The notes: generated by a model from the letters alone, not told the origin. A stretch of 64,000 bases of DNA from Trachythela sp. YZ-2020 (GCA_016169945.1 JADLSH010000375.1:1560501-1624500), one strand, 5' to 3'. Counted from the first letter of the stretch, positions 46,072 through 57,679 are shown. A program made the numbers and translations.

Positions 46072-46573
46072 CTCTCTCCTCCGCAGAGGTTATTTATTAT
46101 ATCGTATTTATTATCTTGAAATCTTATATTAAGTTTCTTGTGAGGGGTGCTGTACAAAAATAACGAAGGCGCGGAAAACGGAAGCGAAGGGAGAATATAA
46201 CCTCTGCCATATTTCTGTCGGTTTCTTGTACAAAGTGTCGTTTTCTTGTACATAGTGGTTGAACTACTTTATGTAAGTAGAATATAATATTTGATATTTT
46301 CCCGCGCTTACACTAGGTTACCTTGGTTACTGTACAAAGTACAATGTAAATTACATATGAAAATACAAAATAAGCTATATAGTTTTTCCATATAAGAATT
46401 GACAGAAAATTCTAACCCCCCTGATGCCAGAAATATGGCAGAGGTTATATTCTCCCTTCGCTTCCGTTTTCCGCGCCTTCGTTATTTTTGTACAGCACCC
46501 CTCACAAGAAACTTAATATAAGATTTCAAGATAATAAATACGATATAATAAATAACCTCTGCGGAGGAGAGAG
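46072..46573. mobile_element. Mutator-like foldback element with 9-bp TSD
   Basis: Near-perfect inverted arms of about 150 bp start with CTCTCTCCTCCGCAGAGGTT at 46072 and end with the complement at 46573. The 9-bp duplication TATCTTCTC is at 46063-46071 and 46574-46582. Long TIRs and a 9-bp duplication fit MULE-type elements. It lies inside the LINE remnant and has no transposase. Confidence 0.88.
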
Positions 46574-47014
46574 TATCTTCTCCACGTATTGTTCAAACTT
46601 GTCAGATACATCTCCCAATGCTATCGGTATTACCATTATTTTTTTATCTCCTACAAACGTCCTCGCAGTAGCTGGTATTTTTCTATTTTATCAAGTTCCA
46701 TTTCTTTCAATCTTGTATCTCCTGGTATAGCAATGTCAATAATTCGCACTTCTTTCGCATTCTTATCAATATAATAAACACTATGTCTGGTTTCCTTGAA
46801 GTTTTCATTTTCGATAACACCATTTGGCTTTTGTTCATATCTTTAAGCTCTGTTAAAGCCTTTTTCACAAAGTTGCCAGTGTACATACGGTGCCACGTTT
46901 CGCTTTTTGGACTTTCGCTTTGCCAGTTTACTACTCTCAATAACCAGTTCTGCATATTCTGCACAGTGGTGCATGATTCATTTGTCTTGTCTAAATGAAA
47001 TTTTGTGTAGTTCG

Positions 47015-47448
47015 TGGAGCACTCCGAGCTCGACAAGCTTAGATGTAGACGTAGCCACGTAGGGTTAAAATCGTATACCTTTCCTTTCTTATAAAGTGTT
47101 TTCGATCTAAAATTACAGTAAACAATAAGAAATATTTTCTCTATTCCTAAACTAACATCTATCTTACTACATTACACATAAAACAATAACATAATCTACA
47201 GTTACTTACTTCTGTGAGGCTTCCCACGCTTACATCCTTTTAGTGTCTCTTGCACACACAGGTTAGCTTAGTTTAATTTATTAATCTGGTTAGCTCCAAT
47301 AAACATTTAGTTCCAAACAGTCCGCTTGCTTCGTTTGCAGTCCGTAAACCAAAACTATATTACAGCAAATTATCAATCAGAATGTTCTATTGTTCATAAA
47401 TGTAAATTTAAATGTATAACTCTAAGGTTTATTAACGTCAGCGTAACA
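47015..47448 (-). repeat. BEL-2 3' LTR
   Basis: Matches 51245-51684 over its length; differences include the block AGCCACGTAGGGTT versus AGGGTT and loss of a short segment near the start. The visible divergence suggests the insertion is not brand new. Confidence 0.92.
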
Positions 47449-47469
47449 TTCTCCCCCCAATGAGGTACT

Positions 47470-49990
47470 TATCTTCATTCTTCAGTCTCCGCTTCCTCGT
47501 AGCCTTCTACAGGTTGTTCTTTAGCCGTAGTACCCATGCAGCGACTCCGACTAACTTCTCCAACTTGAATATGCGTTGCACTCGATAACACTCTCGGTCG
47601 GTCCTTCTTTCCATCTTCCCGATAATTCAGCGACCGTTATCCCACGAGAAACATCGTCTGCAACGTTGTGTTCGCTAGGATATGCCTCCATTGGCAGGGT
47701 TGTGCATTGCTCTGTATCTCTCCGACTCGGCTCGATACGAATGGCTTGAAATGTTTCCTTTGCTACATATCCATGCTAGCGTAATTGTACTGTTCGTGAA
47801 CAGGATAATGTCTTGGAATTCCATTCGCGTTTCTTCTTGTGTAGTCTTACATAACCTACTTGCCAATACTGCTGCCTGAAGTTCCAGGCTCGGAATACCT
47901 AATTCTTTTAGTGGTGCCTTAGCTGTCACAAATCTCACTTCGACTGAACCGCTTGAATATATATGTGCAAGTTCCGAATGCACCTCGGGATGTATCTGCG
48001 AAGACACAAAGGGTTGGAAGCTCAACTGGGATGACCGGGCATAAATACCTTTCGCAATCTATGTCGTTTAATTGCTTCATTTCTTCGAAAATTGATAACC
48101 ATTGTTCCTCGGATTCAGTGGAAAGCACATCGTCCCATTTGATACCCTTTTGCCACAATTCCTGGATACCAATCTTTGCTCTGATAAGGAAGGCCGACGC
48201 AAATCCTATCGGGTCGTAGATTCGTGCTATTTGACTAAGAATGCTTCTCTTTGTTAACGTTATCTTTGCTGGTTGGGACTTGAGGATATCTGGTTCAACT
48301 TTTACTTTAGTACATCGTCAGTGTTGTTCTACACGACACCGAGTACATTCTCCTCTGCTTTTCCTTGCGGAACTTTGATTTCTTCCATTTGTTGTGCTTT
48401 ATTATTTGTCCTTAGATCTTCATTAGATCGCCATTCTTTCACGTTAAAACCGCCGCGTCCGAGTATAACATCTATTGCGCTGGAAATTTCCTCAGCTTTT
48501 TCTAGAGTGTAGACCGAATCTAATACGTCGTCCATATATGTGTTATCTTTCACCGTTCGCGCTGCTCTTGGATTTGAAGCCTCGCCTTCTTCAGCCGTTT
48601 TCTTCAATGCCACTTGAGCCATCGCTGGCGCAGGTTTATCACCGAAGGTTAGGACATTCATAGCATATGTCTCAGGTGGTCTGTCTGTCTGTCTCCATAT
48701 TTCTCCATAGAAATCGGCGAACGTGTTGATCTTCGACTGGGATAAGCACTCTATGGTAGATCTTGGAGATGTCTGCGCTCAAGGCGACTTTGTTTTCTCT
48801 GAATCGAACGATGACTCCGAAAAGGTTGTTCAGTAAATCTGGACCTTTCAGCCAATAATCGTTGAGGCAGTGCCCTTGGTATACAGAGGACAAATTAAAA
48901 ACGATTCGGACGGCAGTACTTTTGCTTTCGGGTTTAAGGCTGAATGGTGGGCGATGTAATGAATGTCACCTTGATAGTCATTTAATTCCTTCTCTGTAAG
49001 CTTTCTTGAAAAGTTCAGTTCGTTCATCGCTGTTATCTGCTCATCGTATGCTTTCACGTGTTCAGGGTTCTTCTCGAGTCTACGTTCTGTTGCTTCGAGC
49101 CTTCTCATTGCCTGATTTCTGTTATCCGGTAACTCATTCGGATCATTTTTCCAGGGATATGACACCATCCACTGGTGCCTACTTTCTTGCATGAATCTTC
49201 GATAACCTTTGCCTCCTCTATCTCGGTCGGACTAAGCTTGGTAGTAGTACATTGGCACGATCTTACTGCCACTCCCATTGATTCCGCGGTCCAATGCAAA
49301 ATTCTGATAAGTCCACAGGGTATGTGTATTTGATATGAAATATTTGGCTGGCTTGCAGTGTCTCTCCTGGTTTGGCTCCAAATACAACCCATCCGAAAGG
49401 TGAGTTTCTTGCTACAAACTCCCCGACTTGTTTAGTTTCTCCAGTGTGCATACGAGGATGATCAATACCGATTAGAATGTCAACTGGTCCTTTACCACGA
49501 TTAAGCTTTTCTTTCAATCCCAACTGTTTCGCAATCTCTTTCGTCTCGATTCCAGCAACATTGTCACTGATTGTGGGGATACCGATGGCTTTTACGAAAA
49601 ATCTTGTGTTGTTATCTGGTGAGTTAACTTGGATTTTATATACTTTCGTTCTGACTTCTTCTTCTTCGCCTCCAACTTTTGTCAATGTAATCGAAATATT
49701 GTCTCCTGTCAATCCAAGTTTCAGCCGTTTCCTGCCGTACTACGTAAGACTTCACTAAGCTCCCGAGTCTAACAGTACGTTGTCACGTTTGTACAAGTTG
49801 TTTTCTCCACCAATATTTGCTGAAATCACAGGAAGTAAGGCTTCTTGGTTTGTCGTTATTGATGTCACGGCTGCTCTTTGGTTAGAATTTCGGTGGAGGA
49901 GGGGATGATGGAAATGCACGCATTGGACACCGTTTTCTTTCTCCGTACATTGTTTCTGTCGAGAGCGGTTGGACATCCTGTGGTTTCTGC
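47470..49990 (-). pseudogene. BEL-2 protease, RT and RNase H (frameshifted pol)
   Basis: Pieces in order: CIS-type zinc region then VLLDSGA (aspartic protease) at about 49755; the DUF1758-like stretch GPVDILIGIDHPRM and FGWVVFGAKPGE; pre-RT and RT with LSADISKIYHRVLI (motif A region) at about 48780 and NTYMDDVLDSV (YMDD-type box) at about 48530; GGFNVKEWRSN; RNase H-like ELPTLCVFADTSRGAFGTC and KELGIPSLELQAAVLASRL. The frame changes several times. The integrase that should follow is missing; a short tail ends at a stop near 47480. Confidence 0.85.
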
Positions 49991-50000
49991 CAGCTCTCTT

Positions 50001-51129
50001 TTAACAGCTAAAACAGGCGTGGTTTTCTCTTGCACATTGTAGGCGTTGGTCATAATTTAGGGACGAAAATTTAGCACATTGATGATGATTGATTGAATGC
50101 TTGCCACTTGTTCGCAGCGGTGCAGAAGCTCTCATTCTGCACTTCATCTCGACTGTCATCCATGTCATTAAGCCATGTAAAGTTGCTGTTTCACCGTTTT
50201 TCTCCAGATCACGTGACCAAACTTTTCTATCATCAGAGCACATTTTCTTTTCGATGATCGACAACATGTGGCTATTATCCATATCATTTGGTAGACCTAC
50301 ATCCTTTAGCGTGTTATAACTTCGTTTTGCTACTGTACGAGTTCGCAAAATCGGTTATCTTCGTCACTGTTGAGCGCTTTAAACTTGACAATATCTTACA
50401 TGATTGTATCTGATACTACTCTAGGATCTCCGAAAATTGAGTCCAAATACTTCCACGCTGCGTCATAATTTGTTCCGATGCCCTTCATTAAGGCAAGTGG
50501 CTTTCCGTCTAAACATGTTCGTAAAAATGTTATTGCGTCACGTTTGGAGTACTTTAATTAACGGTATGCTTAAAATCGGCTCTAAATATCGCGTATTCTC
50601 GCACATCTCCCGAAAATCTCGGCATTTTTGGTTTTTCCATTTTGAATCCGCATACGCTACTTTCAGTGGGCACATCTCTTCTCGTCGCGCCAGATTGACT
50701 TCCGGTCGAGACTTCCTTTGGGGCTAGCTGGGCGTTGTCTGTTGACACTTGTTCTGAATCAACATTGTTATTGTTATTTTCATTTTGCCCCGTATTACTT
50801 TCGTTTTGATTGTCGCTCGCGCTCACGCTAGGTTGGCTGTCCGTTATATTTTCTTCGTTTACCTGATTCGCCGTCTTTTCTAAATGCGATTTGCCCTCTA
50901 TTTCAAAACTCATAAACATCTCCTGATAATCTCCTAACCATGATTCTTCCTTCTCGAATTCCGCATCGTCTTCGATTAATTTTGTAAATTCTTCATGTCT
51001 AATGATCAACTTTTCATACGCTTCTTGAAGCTTAGTTATTGATTGTTTAACCTCTTCTGCGGGTCGTTGTCCGTGTAGTGCATGTCTTAATGTTTTCCCT
51101 GCTCTTGTTAGCACTGCATGTTTTGGCAT
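50001..51129 (-). pseudogene. BEL-2 gag
   Basis: MPKHAVLTRAGKTLRHAL starts about 115 bp after the 5' LTR. A Glu-rich helical region and a Ser/Asn/Gln-rich linker follow. Then MEKPKMPRFSGDVREYAIFR, the start of the DUF1759-type capsid region of BEL/Pao elements, continues in another frame to about 50348-50001. It ends with the CARENHACFSC zinc-knuckle start. At least one frameshift near 50550 breaks it. Confidence 0.8.
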
Positions 51130-51244
51130 TTCGACGCCTGACCTTAGCTTCTTTTAATATGTCCGTCTCAGACATTGTAGTAAACCATCCGTGCCTCGCT
51201 CGTCGCGCCCGTCAACAGTTTAATAACAGATAGAAATCGAATGA

Positions 51245-51684
51245 TGGAGCACTCCGAGCTCGACAGGCTTAGATGTAGACGTAGGGTTAAAATCATATAC
51301 CTTTCCTTTCTTATAAAGTGTTTTATTCGATCTAAAATTACAGTAAACAATAGGAAATATAATACTCTATTCCTAAACTAACATCTATCTTACTACATTA
51401 CACATAAAACAACAACAAAATCTACAGTTACTTCTGTGAGGCTTCCCACGCTTACATCCTTTTAGTGTCTCCTACACACAGGTTAGCTTAGTTTATTAAT
51501 CTGGTTAGCTCCTATAAACATTTAGTTCCAAACAGTTCGCTCGCTTCGTTTGCAGTCCGTACAGTGCTTAAACCAAAACTACTACAGCGAACGTCAATCA
51601 AAATGTTCTATTGTTCATAAATGTAAATTTCCAGTTAATATTAACTAATGTATAACTCTAAGGTTTATTAACGTCAGCATAACA
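51245..51684 (-). repeat. BEL-2 5' LTR
   Basis: Pairs with the 3' LTR; begins TGTTATGCTGACGTTAATAA on the minus strand and ends with CTCGGAGTGCTCCA. It is immediately bounded by GTTCG at 51685. Confidence 0.92.
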
Positions 51685-52004
51685 GTTCGTTCTCAATGCT
51701 TGCTCCTGTGCCCTACAAATAAATGCTTATGTGCAACCCTTTAAGTCTCCTTTCCCATCCACTGCCAGGTCTTATTCCTATCTACACTTTCTCCGATGAA
51801 TTGTCCAAGCATCTTTCCCCCTCTCTATTCAATCTCTACTTCGCTTTTTGTTATCCTCTTGTATTCACTTGGCTTAACGCTTCCTCATTATTCATTATTC
51901 CTGTGTCTGCTACCTTCTTCAACATATCTTCCTTAGTGTTCTTAATATGCCAAACTCAAAATCTTATCTTCTCCCCTAATGCAGACTTCACAACTGATTA
52001 ATCC

Positions 52005-52061
52005 TATTATTATTATTATTACTATTATTATATTGTTATTATTATTATTATTATTATTATC
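52005..52061. repeat. (ATT)n microsatellite
   Basis: About 57 bp of ATT/TTA triplets with two interruptions. Confidence 0.95.
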
Positions 52062-52506
52062 GTAATAAAGTATAAAGATCATACCATAAAGGATCTAAAG
52101 AAGGCTTTAAGCAATCTAAAATCAACCAATTCAGACTTAACCGAAATAACATATGTATCTTGTATTCTGCGTAAGAAACTTCGTAACCATAACAACACTC
52201 AGACAGACTCAAACCATGACGAATCGAAATAAATTTCTGGGGTTATGTGAAAAACATCCTGACTAAGAAAGATGCTGTACGTCCATCCTCCCGATAATTT
52301 CTCAAAGCCGTTGAATGATAGCTGATTAACTGTGTAACAAAACTGTATCAATGATTTTATAACCAAGAAAGCCTTGACAGGCTATAATTTATGATAATGT
52401 TTTAAGAACTGAGATTTGTAACAACAAATGGGTGGTTATATGTTGGCAACCTAAGTTTGTACCCAAAATATTTTGCAAAGTGTCCACCATTGAATAATGG
52501 CCTATT
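52062..52506. other. Intergenic 5' of the HECT-like gene
   Basis: No supported feature; possibly upstream exons of the HECT-like gene, but none is recognised. Confidence 0.35.
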
Positions 52507-52696
52507 ATGGTACAAAAATTTGCAGGTAACATTAGTAGAACTGGCCATGTTTACCAAGTACAAGATTACAGCCAATTACAGCCAGAACAAGCCAACCAAT
52601 CTCAGCATGTTATGGAGACAGGGATACATCGTGAGGAACATAACCAAAATCAGTCTGTTTCGTCAAGTCAGCCTGAGGTGTTGCAAATCCTTGATG
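52507..52696 (+). pseudogene. HECT-like gene, upstream exon
   Basis: An open frame from ATG at 52507, Gln/Ser/His-rich and low in structure, ends at a donor GATG/GTAAAG with phase 1. Joining to 52918 gives VLQILDG-GDVQERQVIQD, with Gly made from both exons. The start is only the first ATG here; earlier exons are possible. Confidence 0.55.
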
Positions 52697-52917
52697 GTAA
52701 AGTATATATTATGTGCAAAGTACTTTTAAGTTTCAAACATGGAGCTAGTGCCAACTACCTGAAAATATAAGCTGAACTTCAACATTTTGAGTAAAGGCCC
52801 TTCGTCTGGAAGTTAATTTGATTGCTCTATTTTTATCACGTGATCGTTTTTGTTTTCACCAGTATAAAAGCACCTTTGCTCTACTTAAAATATTATGCAT
52901 TATTTTTTTAATACAAG

Positions 52918-53905
52918 GTGGAGATGTACAAGAAAGACAAGTCATTCAGGATGTTATTGATGATGGAGATTTCTTTTTCAATGCAGATGAGGATTTATCA
53001 CAGTTAATATCTTCCTCTGAGGAACCGCTTCCTCAATGTATACGGGAAATTGTCATACCTAGAAGCAATATTTTAAAAACAATGATTTCCGAATTCGGAA
53101 ATCCTGCCATCTTCCATTGCAAACTGTCATTTGTGCTCATGGGAGATAACGGTAATCCGGAAAAGGGTCGTGGATCTGGCGTGACACGTGATGTTTTAAG
53201 CCTATTCTGGAAAGAATTTTCAATTTCGCTGGCAATAGGAGCAGCAATAAGTGCCTCTATTAGGCATGACTATCAGAAAAATCAGTGGTTAAGTATCGCA
53301 CGAATTATCGTATTTGGGTTTCACGAAGAAAAGTACTTCCCAATTTTTCTCTCGAAAGCATTCGTAGCAAGCTGCCTCTATGGGGAAGAAGCCCTGACCA
53401 AAGAATGCTTTCTTGACTCCTTTTACGCTTATGTGTCGAAGGACGAACAGGATATTATAAAAAAGTGCCTAAAAGGTGAGATAGATTTGAAAAATGATGA
53501 TGTCTTGGAGTTGTTTAGCAGCTATAAGTGCTATCGCCAACCAACACAAGAAAATATCCAAACCATCGTAGAGGAGTTGGCGCACCAGGAGATGGTCCAA
53601 AAGCCAAAGTATATTGCCATTCTGCGATTTTAACAGCATGTGCGCTGTGTATGAAGAAAAAAAGCCTACGCCAAAACGCATCATAAAGCTTCTGCATGCA
53701 GAGCCATGCTCTGACGCAGAGCGAACGTGCTTTGATCATCTAAAAAGATACATTAAGTCGTTGGAGGACAGCAAGCTGGCAGGTTTGTTGCAGTTCGTGA
53801 CGGGAAGTAATATCATCACGGTAAAGGAAATCAAAGTTAGCTTTACCAATTCTGTTGGTGTCCATCGCTGTATCGTTGCCCACACTTGTGCTCCGCTTTT
53901 AGGAA
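52918..53905 (+). pseudogene. HECT-domain-like protein, frameshifted and C-terminally truncated
   Basis: The acceptor ATACAAG precedes 52918. The first frame (to 53633) holds the HECT N-lobe-like sequence: LSFVLMGDNGNPEKGRGSG-VTRDVLSLFW, then FGFHEEKYFPIFLSKAF and EELAHQEMVQKPKYIA. After a single frame change near 53612-53625 the second frame continues AVYEEKKPTPKRIIKLLHAE, LKRYIKSLEDSKLAGLLQFVTGS, and ends VHRCIVAHTCAPLL. Cys in AHTC corresponds to the HECT catalytic cysteine region. The usual last 20-30 residues (ELP-type tail) are absent: the sequence changes at about 53903, where the 3' end of the minus-strand transposase begins. Proteins of this build are widely multiplied in cnidarians and fish, often beside transposons. 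Role: probable E3 ubiquitin ligase ancestor, now broken. Confidence 0.7.
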
Positions 53906-53917
53906 GGAATACCATCA

Positions 53918-54176
53918 CTAGTATTGTGTTTTTAAATAGTTTTGAATTCTGCGGTAATTATCGATCCTGTGATTGCCATCATCAACAAGAGAATTTGGTA
54001 CGAGACGATTGACGTCATTCGCCTGTGTTTCGGTAAGATGTACTGTACTTTCAGGTACAATAACCATGTTGTCAGTTTTGATATCGCTTACAGGACCATC
54101 GGGGTCGATCCCATATAAAGTAATATCACCTAAATCAACGCCGTCGATACCGGTGTCGACTTCTGAGTACCAGATG
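53918..54176 (-). pseudogene. DDE integrase-core transposase, C-terminal part
   Basis: Reads IWYSEVDTGIDGVDLGD, YGIDPDGPVSDIKTDNMVIV and ends NYRRIQNYLKTQY at a stop at 53918. It continues the transposase whose upstream part ends at 56454; the two are separated by the Mutator-like element at 54177-56453. The residues IWYS occur on both sides because of the target duplication. Confidence 0.75.
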
Positions 54177-54463
54177 TAGCCTGCGAACAGGCCCTCTGTG
54201 CTAGAAAAGGAGGGCCTGCATGGAACCATGTGTTTTATTCGTTCCTCCGATTTTCTCGCTAGCCAAACGCGAACCAATCAGCGTCGACCGGGTATAAATA
54301 AACAAAGACGTCAACTGTCAAATTGACGCGTACACATATATCATTAATATGTATTTAAATACTCCAGAAAAATATATCAAAAATATATCAACACATACAA
54401 AAAAATTAAAATATAATTGCAACAACTATAATAATACGTTTTATATTATAAGTAGTATCTAAC

Positions 54464-54950
54464 GAGCAATTTGATTGGCTAATGCGCGTGCTTTATGACG
54501 CAATAAAGCACGGCCACCGTTTTCATTTTTCTCACTTCGTCCCCGCTTGTTAAATTTTCCTCGGAATTGTCAATACATTTAATATGAACAAAATTATAAT
54601 AGTTTTAAATCCAAAGTCTGTCAAAAAGCAAGAAAAAATAGACCTAAACGAGATGGAAAAAAGCCAGCCAACAAATAACAACGGAACATAAACGGCGAAT
54701 AAAGATTCGTAGCTGTTTCTGAGTTTGAAATATACTTTTTTGCTTGAAAGTTGGCATTCAACGGCGACAAGAAACGCGAAAATCTGTACTATTTTGACAT
54801 TTAAAGGTACAAAAACTGTTTTTAAACACAAACCAAACCAAATTTATCCACAGTTCTAGGTGCAAAAAATTAAAATTAACCATTTTGGCATTGATTTAGA
54901 TATAAACAATATGTGTACAGTTTTTAAGCTGTCAAGATGCAACGACAAAA
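54464..54950. repeat. Intact copy of the repeat that is interrupted at 6527-7830
   Basis: Matches from CAATTTGATTGGCTAATGCG to about TTTTTAAGCTGTCAAGATGC. It lacks the hAT insertion and so marks the empty site (AGTTTTAAATCCAAAG). Confidence 0.85.
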
Positions 54951-55467
54951 ACCTACACAAATACGACATGTTTATGCATGTCTTGACAGTTTGTCTGAGA
55001 AAATTTTAACCACCAACCACTGAACTAGCAAAAAAACACAAAAAATATTCAAACAGTACCTTCAAACAAAAACTGCCTGATATATTTGGTTCAAGATGAA
55101 AAATCAACTTGACAGCCAATGTCATCAAAGCAGCTTGACAAAAACGGAAAAACCCTTCGCTATTATACGAATCCAGGACAATAGTGAAGCAGAACAACGA
55201 AAAACCAATCTGTCTATCATTGTGCACTATATTTGAAAAAATTTCAACAGTTTTTGTGCCTTTTTAGTCCCTAATTTTTGTTGAGTTGCAAGTTTTTCGC
55301 TCCTTCGCCGGCCAGAATTCAAGCTTGTAGTTGTTGCCAAGCAATGAAAACATTAAAAGCTTGCGAGTGACGTCAGTGATTACATGTTAGGAGAATATCA
55401 ATATTGATCTTTGAACAAAATTGTTTACTGTGCTTATATACCACTTATAATATAAAAGAATTAAAAA

Positions 55468-55650
55468 ACTCGTCTTGTGCCGTTATGGTGTAATAATGCA
55501 CTCGGGGGAATGTTGGAAGAATACGAGAGAAGCGTGTAAAACACTCGGCTACGCCTCGTGTTTTACAAGCTTCTCTCGTATTCTCCCAACATTCACCCCT
55601 CGTGCATTATTACACCATAACGGCACGCGACTCGTTTTTTAATTCTTAAT
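55468..55650. repeat. Large hairpin (183 bp)
   Basis: ATTAAAAAACTCGTCTTGTG ... GCCGTTATGGTGTAATAATGCACTCG ... GAATACGAGAGAAGC pairs with GCTTCTCTCGTATTC ... CGTGCATTATTACACCATAACGGC ... CGAGTCGTTTTTTAAT-type sequence. The loop is a few bases around CGGCTACGCCTCG. Confidence 0.9.
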
Positions 55651-56453
55651 TAATAACTTGTGGCGTATTTTGAGAGCTATAATGAATGTATTACCGAACA
55701 AATACCTTTGAACCCACTGAATTTGCACGCGACGAGTGGCTTAAAACCATGCTGAAAACTAAACAATTCTCATTCTTCGAACTAAATGTGAATCAGATAC
55801 AGTAAATAGGGACTTGGATCACGTTTAGTAAATAGGGACTAGGATCACGTTTAGCAAAATGACTAAGAACTATATTCGAACTGATCATGGGAATGCAAGT
55901 CTGCCGTATTATTATTACCTTTGGCTTGCATAGATAGAGCTCCATACACGTTTGTTTTTATTAAACGAAACCAAATTGTAGAAATAGTTCTGAAAACAGT
56001 TAAATATAATGTCAAGAAACACTGGCAGGATGGCGATGTTTTTGGCACATTTTAACCGTCGCCTCGCCCGCTCGGGTTAAAATATAAAGTCTAAAACAGC
56101 CAAAAATATATTTATGCCTCTATATTGACTAATTGACTATATTTGTAAATATTCGGTGTTCATTCTCAAGGTGTCTTTGAGAATTTGTAGCCCTTCGCTT
56201 GCTCAAAAAACAAAACGTACTTCAGAACAATCTCTAGAAAATATTTTAAAACAATAATAAAAATATACAAAACAAATATACAATCTTTCCATAAATACGA
56301 CTATCTCCAGCGAAGCCAATCCCAGTAATACGTCAATCATTAACACTTAAGCCAATGAGAAGACTGCGTTTCTATACGAACGCCACTACGAAGAAACTAT
56401 AGGGATCCGTGCAGGCCCTCCTTTTCTAGCACATAGGGCCTGTTCGCAGGCTA

Positions 56454-57679
56454 TACCAGATGGCGAGTGGTGCCATGCTGTACACAGTACATAGACGATG
56501 GTGGTTCCACTGACGAACAAATTCATTCAAAGATGCTTGAATGGCTGGGAGATAAACGTAATGCAAAGCATACAAGTCGCGTTCGTCGTGACAGTCTAGC
56601 ATGCCATCCTCTTCCATGAAGTAAAAAAGATCTTTGTAATAAGCTGACATTACTCTATTAACTTCCGCCCAAAGACGTTCAAGTCGTTGATTACGGACAC
56701 TACGCCCGGCAATGAAACTCGATTTAACCCTCTTGTATTTATCATTAGACGAGAAATATCTACATTTTCAACTCCTCTGTCACCCCTTACACGTGAGGGG
56801 AATCCAAATGCCTGTGTACCATTATAAAAACACTGTAAAGCTGTACTTGCGAGATTGTTAGTAAAACATTTCAGGTAGATGACTGCTCTACTATATCCGT
56901 CTATGCAACCATGCAGAATAAATCTCCAATTGATTAACTTGTGATTGGAGTCTATATGCCAAAGATGATTCGGTTTCTTGACGTCGCCTTTGTATGGCAT
57001 ATCGTCTTCGGATGGCACGGTTAATAGGATCAACATTTCGTAGAGTGTCTCGGACTCTCCATCTTTGGACATTTATACCCGGCCACGCAATGCACCACGC
57101 ACGTAGGACTCTCCAGAAAAGGGCGTCAAACGTAAAATATCTCTTACAGCTGATTCGAGTTCGTCGTCAGTGATTTCACAATAGTTGTCTGAGATGCCGT
57201 ATTCTACTCTTCTTCTTTGGAGAGGTCTGGTACTAACACGCAGGCAATTTGCAATTGCCACCCACGACATGCCAGTACAGCGAAGTACTTCAATTTGTTC
57301 CAACCTGATAATATATCTACGTCTACCCCCGGTACTTCTCTCTTGTGGTGGAATGGGACGGTGTACTATATCTGTGACTTGCTCGTTGCAGTTGATAATC
57401 ATCTCCCGTAAATCACCTAATTTTTCCTAATTTCTCTCTTAGGGACTGGAGAAAGGCATCTACAAGACCTTGTAACCACTGGTTGTTGGCAGAACGTCTC
57501 AAGACTAACGACATGGCGATGATGATCTGAATGTATCCTTCCAGACGGTCATGCAAGTATTCTAATAGTCGGACATTTCCAGGCTCTGCTTCAATCTCTT
57601 CAATTCGTGCTAAGCAGTCGTCTAATGATGACAAAAAAGTTCCAACTCTTCGTCGTATGCTTTTGTAAGCACTGGGCAA
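56454..57679 (-). pseudogene. DDE integrase-core transposase, main part (frameshifted)
   Basis: Minus-strand order: N-terminal helical domain (57679-57413), a helix-turn-helix-like region (RRRYIIRLEQIEVLRCTG ... WVAIANCLRVSTRPLQRRR), [20 protein letters not shown] in a second frame, then the rve-like core. The core has [21 protein letters not shown] (first Asp), [10 protein letters not shown] (second Asp), and [19 protein letters not shown] (Glu) in a third frame, then YYKDLFYFMEEDGMLD and WNHHRLCTVYSMAPLAIWY. At least four frame changes and one stop were found, so it is inactive. The architecture matches the eukaryotic integrase-core family common in cnidarian and fish genomes (possibly IS3EU-type; that name is from memory and unverified). 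Confidence 0.8.

Larger units (their letters stand above)
47015..51684 (-). mobile_element. BEL/Pao LTR retrotransposon (BEL-2), full length, 5-bp TSD
   Basis: LTRs at 51245-51684 (5') and 47015-47448 (3') are about 440 and 434 bp and closely similar with a few indels. They start TGTTA and end CTCCA. The 5-bp duplication GTTCG flanks the element (47010-47014 and 51685-51689). Internal order on the minus strand is gag, zinc knuckle, protease, RT, RNase H, without a recognisable integrase before the 3' LTR, so the element is deleted there. Confidence 0.93.
46010..52000 (-). pseudogene. R2-type LINE C-terminal remnant, split by two nested insertions
   Basis: Collinear minus-strand pieces lie at about 52000-51685, 47014-46583 and 46071-46010. 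The first reads VKSALGEKIRFWVWHIKN and, near the cut, LRTNYTKFHLDKT across the BEL-2 insertion. The second reads PLCRICRTG (Cys motif), YVHWQLCEKG, then VRIIDIAIPGD and LDKIEKYQLL (restriction-like endonuclease). The third continues GVKIRLDIIQNAA. Frameshifts and stops occur throughout. Removing BEL-2 (with one TSD) and the foldback element restores one continuous LINE 3' end. It belongs to the same broad type as 1447-1960 but is clearly a different lineage. Confidence 0.75.
54177..56453. mobile_element. Mutator-like 2.28-kb element with 9-bp TSD
   Basis: TIRs of about 44 bp begin TAGCCTGCGAACAGGCCCT (left) and end with the complement (right), with one mismatch. The 9-bp duplication TACCAGATG is at 54168-54176 and 56454-56462. 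It contains an uninterrupted copy of the repeat split at 6527-7830, a giant hairpin at 55468-55650 and a 26-bp direct repeat (GTAAATAGGGACTWGGATCA, 55803-55857). No transposase frame is visible. Confidence 0.88.

Noticed and set aside
53614..54012. Separate small gene on the plus strand
   Set aside because: It starts at TTG and is the continuation of the HECT-like protein after one frame change; its end is antisense to the transposase.
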